Positions 4,741 through 6,089 of a stretch of DNA of 6,089 nucleotides are shown one piece after another. How positions within the stretch are numbered: the stretch's first letter is position 1; every line of letters begins with the position of its first letter. Below the pieces are notes generated by a model. That model saw only the letters and a program-made list of their open reading frames with translations. It did no database searches and was not told the origin of the DNA. A program made the position numbers and the translations under genes. The stretch is from Caldisericales bacterium (lineage in GTDB: Bacteria; Caldisericota; Caldisericia; Caldisericales; Caldisericaceae), in contig WFSP01000076.1 of the NCBI GenBank assembly GCA_015485995.1, positions 1 to 6,089 of the forward strand, written 5' to 3'.

Positions 4741-6089
4741 CATTGTATTTTTAGTCATTGCTTTTATTGTTTTCTCAATAGTCCCTTTTCGTACCACACA
4801 TGCTTTTAATTTTGATAAGAATTTTCTTATCAGTAATTCGGATTTCACGGAGTTTGATTCTATGAGTTTATCCGATATAGAAACTTTCTTGAAATCTAAT
4901 GGAAGCTTCCTCAGTAGCTACAGTGAGAATGGCAAAAGCGCTGCCGAAATAATCTATAATGCTGCACAAAAATGTAAAATCAGCCCAAAGGTACTACTTG
5001 TTACTATGCAAAAAGAGGAAGGAGTAATTACAATGAAAAGCTATAGTGAATATGCCGTAAAATTTGCTATGGGTTACCATTCGCCTTCCTCTTTTTCCGA
5101 GCAAGTAGAGGGGGGCTCAAAACTTCTCAGAAACGGATTTGATTTTCTTGCCGAAGAATACGGCTGGGAGGTGGGAAAGCCTCACAAGAGCGAAGATGAT
5201 CCAAAATATGTAGATAATACAGTTGTTCCTGAAAATAAGGCAACCGCTGCACTTTATCTATACACTCCTTATATAGGTGGATACTATACTGATTCTGGTA
5301 GCTATATAGGAGGAAATTTCATTTTTGCAAAGATTTATAATCGCTGGTTTGGGGAAAGTAAAAATTTTACTGTTAGCTTTATTCCGTCTGTTGCAACATA
5401 CTACGTACCTGAAGGTAGCCCTTCTTCAATTATTTTGAACATTAAAAATATAGGAACTCAGACCATCAAAAGCGGAGCAATGCTTGTTGCTTTAACCACG
5501 TCCCCTTTAATAGATGTTGAGTCTGTTGAAGTAGAAAACGATTTGTCTCCGGGAAATATTATTTCTTTGATTGTAAGAATACCACCGATTGGCGAAGTAG
5601 AAACTATTAACTTTGGTGTTCTGGATACGAATGGGAACACTCTGTCTAAACCGTGTAGCATAAAAATCTTACCTGTAAAATTTGAAACGAATGTTGAGAT
5701 AAAGGACGATAATTTGAATATTTCAGTTCGTAACCCTTCTTTCGGAATTCCTTTTGTTTATCTTGATGCTCACTTAATTTTTATAAATGGTGAAACAAAA
5801 GATTACTGGATCTTAAAAGGGGGCAGTTTTCAAAAAAATGTTACTATGGAAAAAACAATTCTCTTGCAAAATTTAAAACTATCGAGCATTTCTTTGTCTT
5901 TTTCAGGCTCAGATTTTCAAACTCAAAAACATTTAGAAACGATATTCTTTAAGAAAGATCTCGAAATTAAAAAGTATGAGGTCACTTTGCAAACCGTGCC
6001 AGAAGATGCATATGTTTCTATAGATGATAAGCTTATGGGTCTAAGTCCATTAACTGTTGCTGTGCAGAGGGGTTCTCACAGTATAGAAA
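4724..6089 (+). CDS. Secreted lysozyme-like protein with PEGA domain, 3' truncated
   Basis: The frame is open from ATG 4724 through the window end, giving 455 residues without a stop. Residues 1-27 form a signal peptide: basic start MRLK, hydrophobic core to about 21, and probable cleavage after THA (27). Residues about 45-210 resemble the lysozyme-like domain of many secreted bacterial proteins. They include SAAEIIYNAAQKCKISPKVL (72-91) and LLVTMQKEEGVI (91-102), where E98 is the likely catalytic acid, and end with NFIFAKIYNRWFG (198-210). Residues about 214-415 look like beta-sandwich repeats. A PEGA domain begins near 419 (TVPEDAYVSIDDKLMGLSPL, 424-443) and is cut by the window edge. It probably acts on or binds cell-envelope glycans outside the membrane. 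Its start overlaps the MFS gene by 17 bases, with only a weak AGGGA 11 bases upstream, so translational coupling is likely. Enzyme activity is inferred, not shown. Confidence 0.85.
   Translation, partial: MRLKSNIVFLVIAFIVFSIVPFRTTHAFNFDKNFLISNSDFTEFDSMSLSDIETFLKSNGSFLSSYSENGKSAAEIIYNAAQKCKISPKVLLVTMQKEEGVITMKSYSEYAVKFAMGYHSPSSFSEQVEGGSKLLRNGFDFLAEEYGWEVGKPHKSEDDPKYVDNTVVPENKATAALYLYTPYIGGYYTDSGSYIGGNFIFAKIYNRWFGESKNFTVSFIPSVATYYVPEGSPSSIILNIKNIGTQTIKSGAMLVALTTSPLIDVESVEVENDLSPGNIISLIVRIPPIGEVETINFGVLDTNGNTLSKPCSIKILPVKFETNVEIKDDNLNISVRNPSFGIPFVYLDAHLIFINGETKDYWILKGGSFQKNVTMEKTILLQNLKLSSISLSFSGSDFQTQKHLETIFFKKDLEIKKYEVTLQTVPEDAYVSIDDKLMGLSPLTVAVQRGSHSIE

Noticed and set aside
5458..5661. Minus-strand frame of 67 codons inside the secreted protein gene
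   Set aside because: The plus-strand frame is open over 1,366 bases with a signal peptide, a lysozyme-like domain and a PEGA motif. This is a shadow.

Overview
The window is an AT-rich bacterial segment. Its genes are tightly packed, coding strands are purine-rich (many AAA, GAA, ATA and AGA/AGG codons), proteins are Lys/Glu/Ile-rich, and Shine-Dalgarno sequences are strong. This suits an anaerobic, probably thermophilic, bacterium. The gene content (Roadblock/LC7 protein, compact NAD synthase genes, a secreted lysozyme-like/PEGA protein) would fit a Caldisericota- or Thermotogota-like lineage. That placement is a low-confidence guess.

Positions 1-317 hold no confident gene and look regulatory. 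A purine-rich minus-strand gene may start at the left edge, with a possible promoter at 165-194. There are two 18-bp direct repeats 31 bp apart, and a 13-bp inverted repeat just upstream of the first clear gene. That gene (318-689, +) encodes a Roadblock/LC7 (MglB-like) protein and ends one base before a convergent operon.

Positions 691-3434 form a four-gene minus-strand operon, read from right to left: a LapA-type membrane protein with a coiled coil, a QueT-family transporter, a nitrilase-fold glutaminase, and an NH3/Gln-type NAD synthetase. Gaps and overlaps are 3, 11 and 8 bases, so translation is probably coupled. The last two genes together supply the two halves of a glutamine-dependent NAD synthase. 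They are split at a run of five A's, where loss of one A would fuse them in frame.

A 100-base intergenic region (3435-3534) separates this operon from a plus-strand operon. It carries two back-to-back sigma70-like promoters that appear to share one palindromic -35 hexamer. The plus-strand operon has an MFS transporter (3535-4740) and, overlapping it by 17 bases, a large secreted protein (4724 to the window end). That protein has a signal peptide, a lysozyme-like domain, probable beta-sandwich domains and the start of a PEGA domain, and it runs off the right edge.

Most genes are recognisable housekeeping or accessory families. I see no convincing undescribed system. The points most worth checking are the regulatory architecture at 165-291, the shared -35 promoter pair, the split NAD synthase and the lysozyme-like/PEGA protein.
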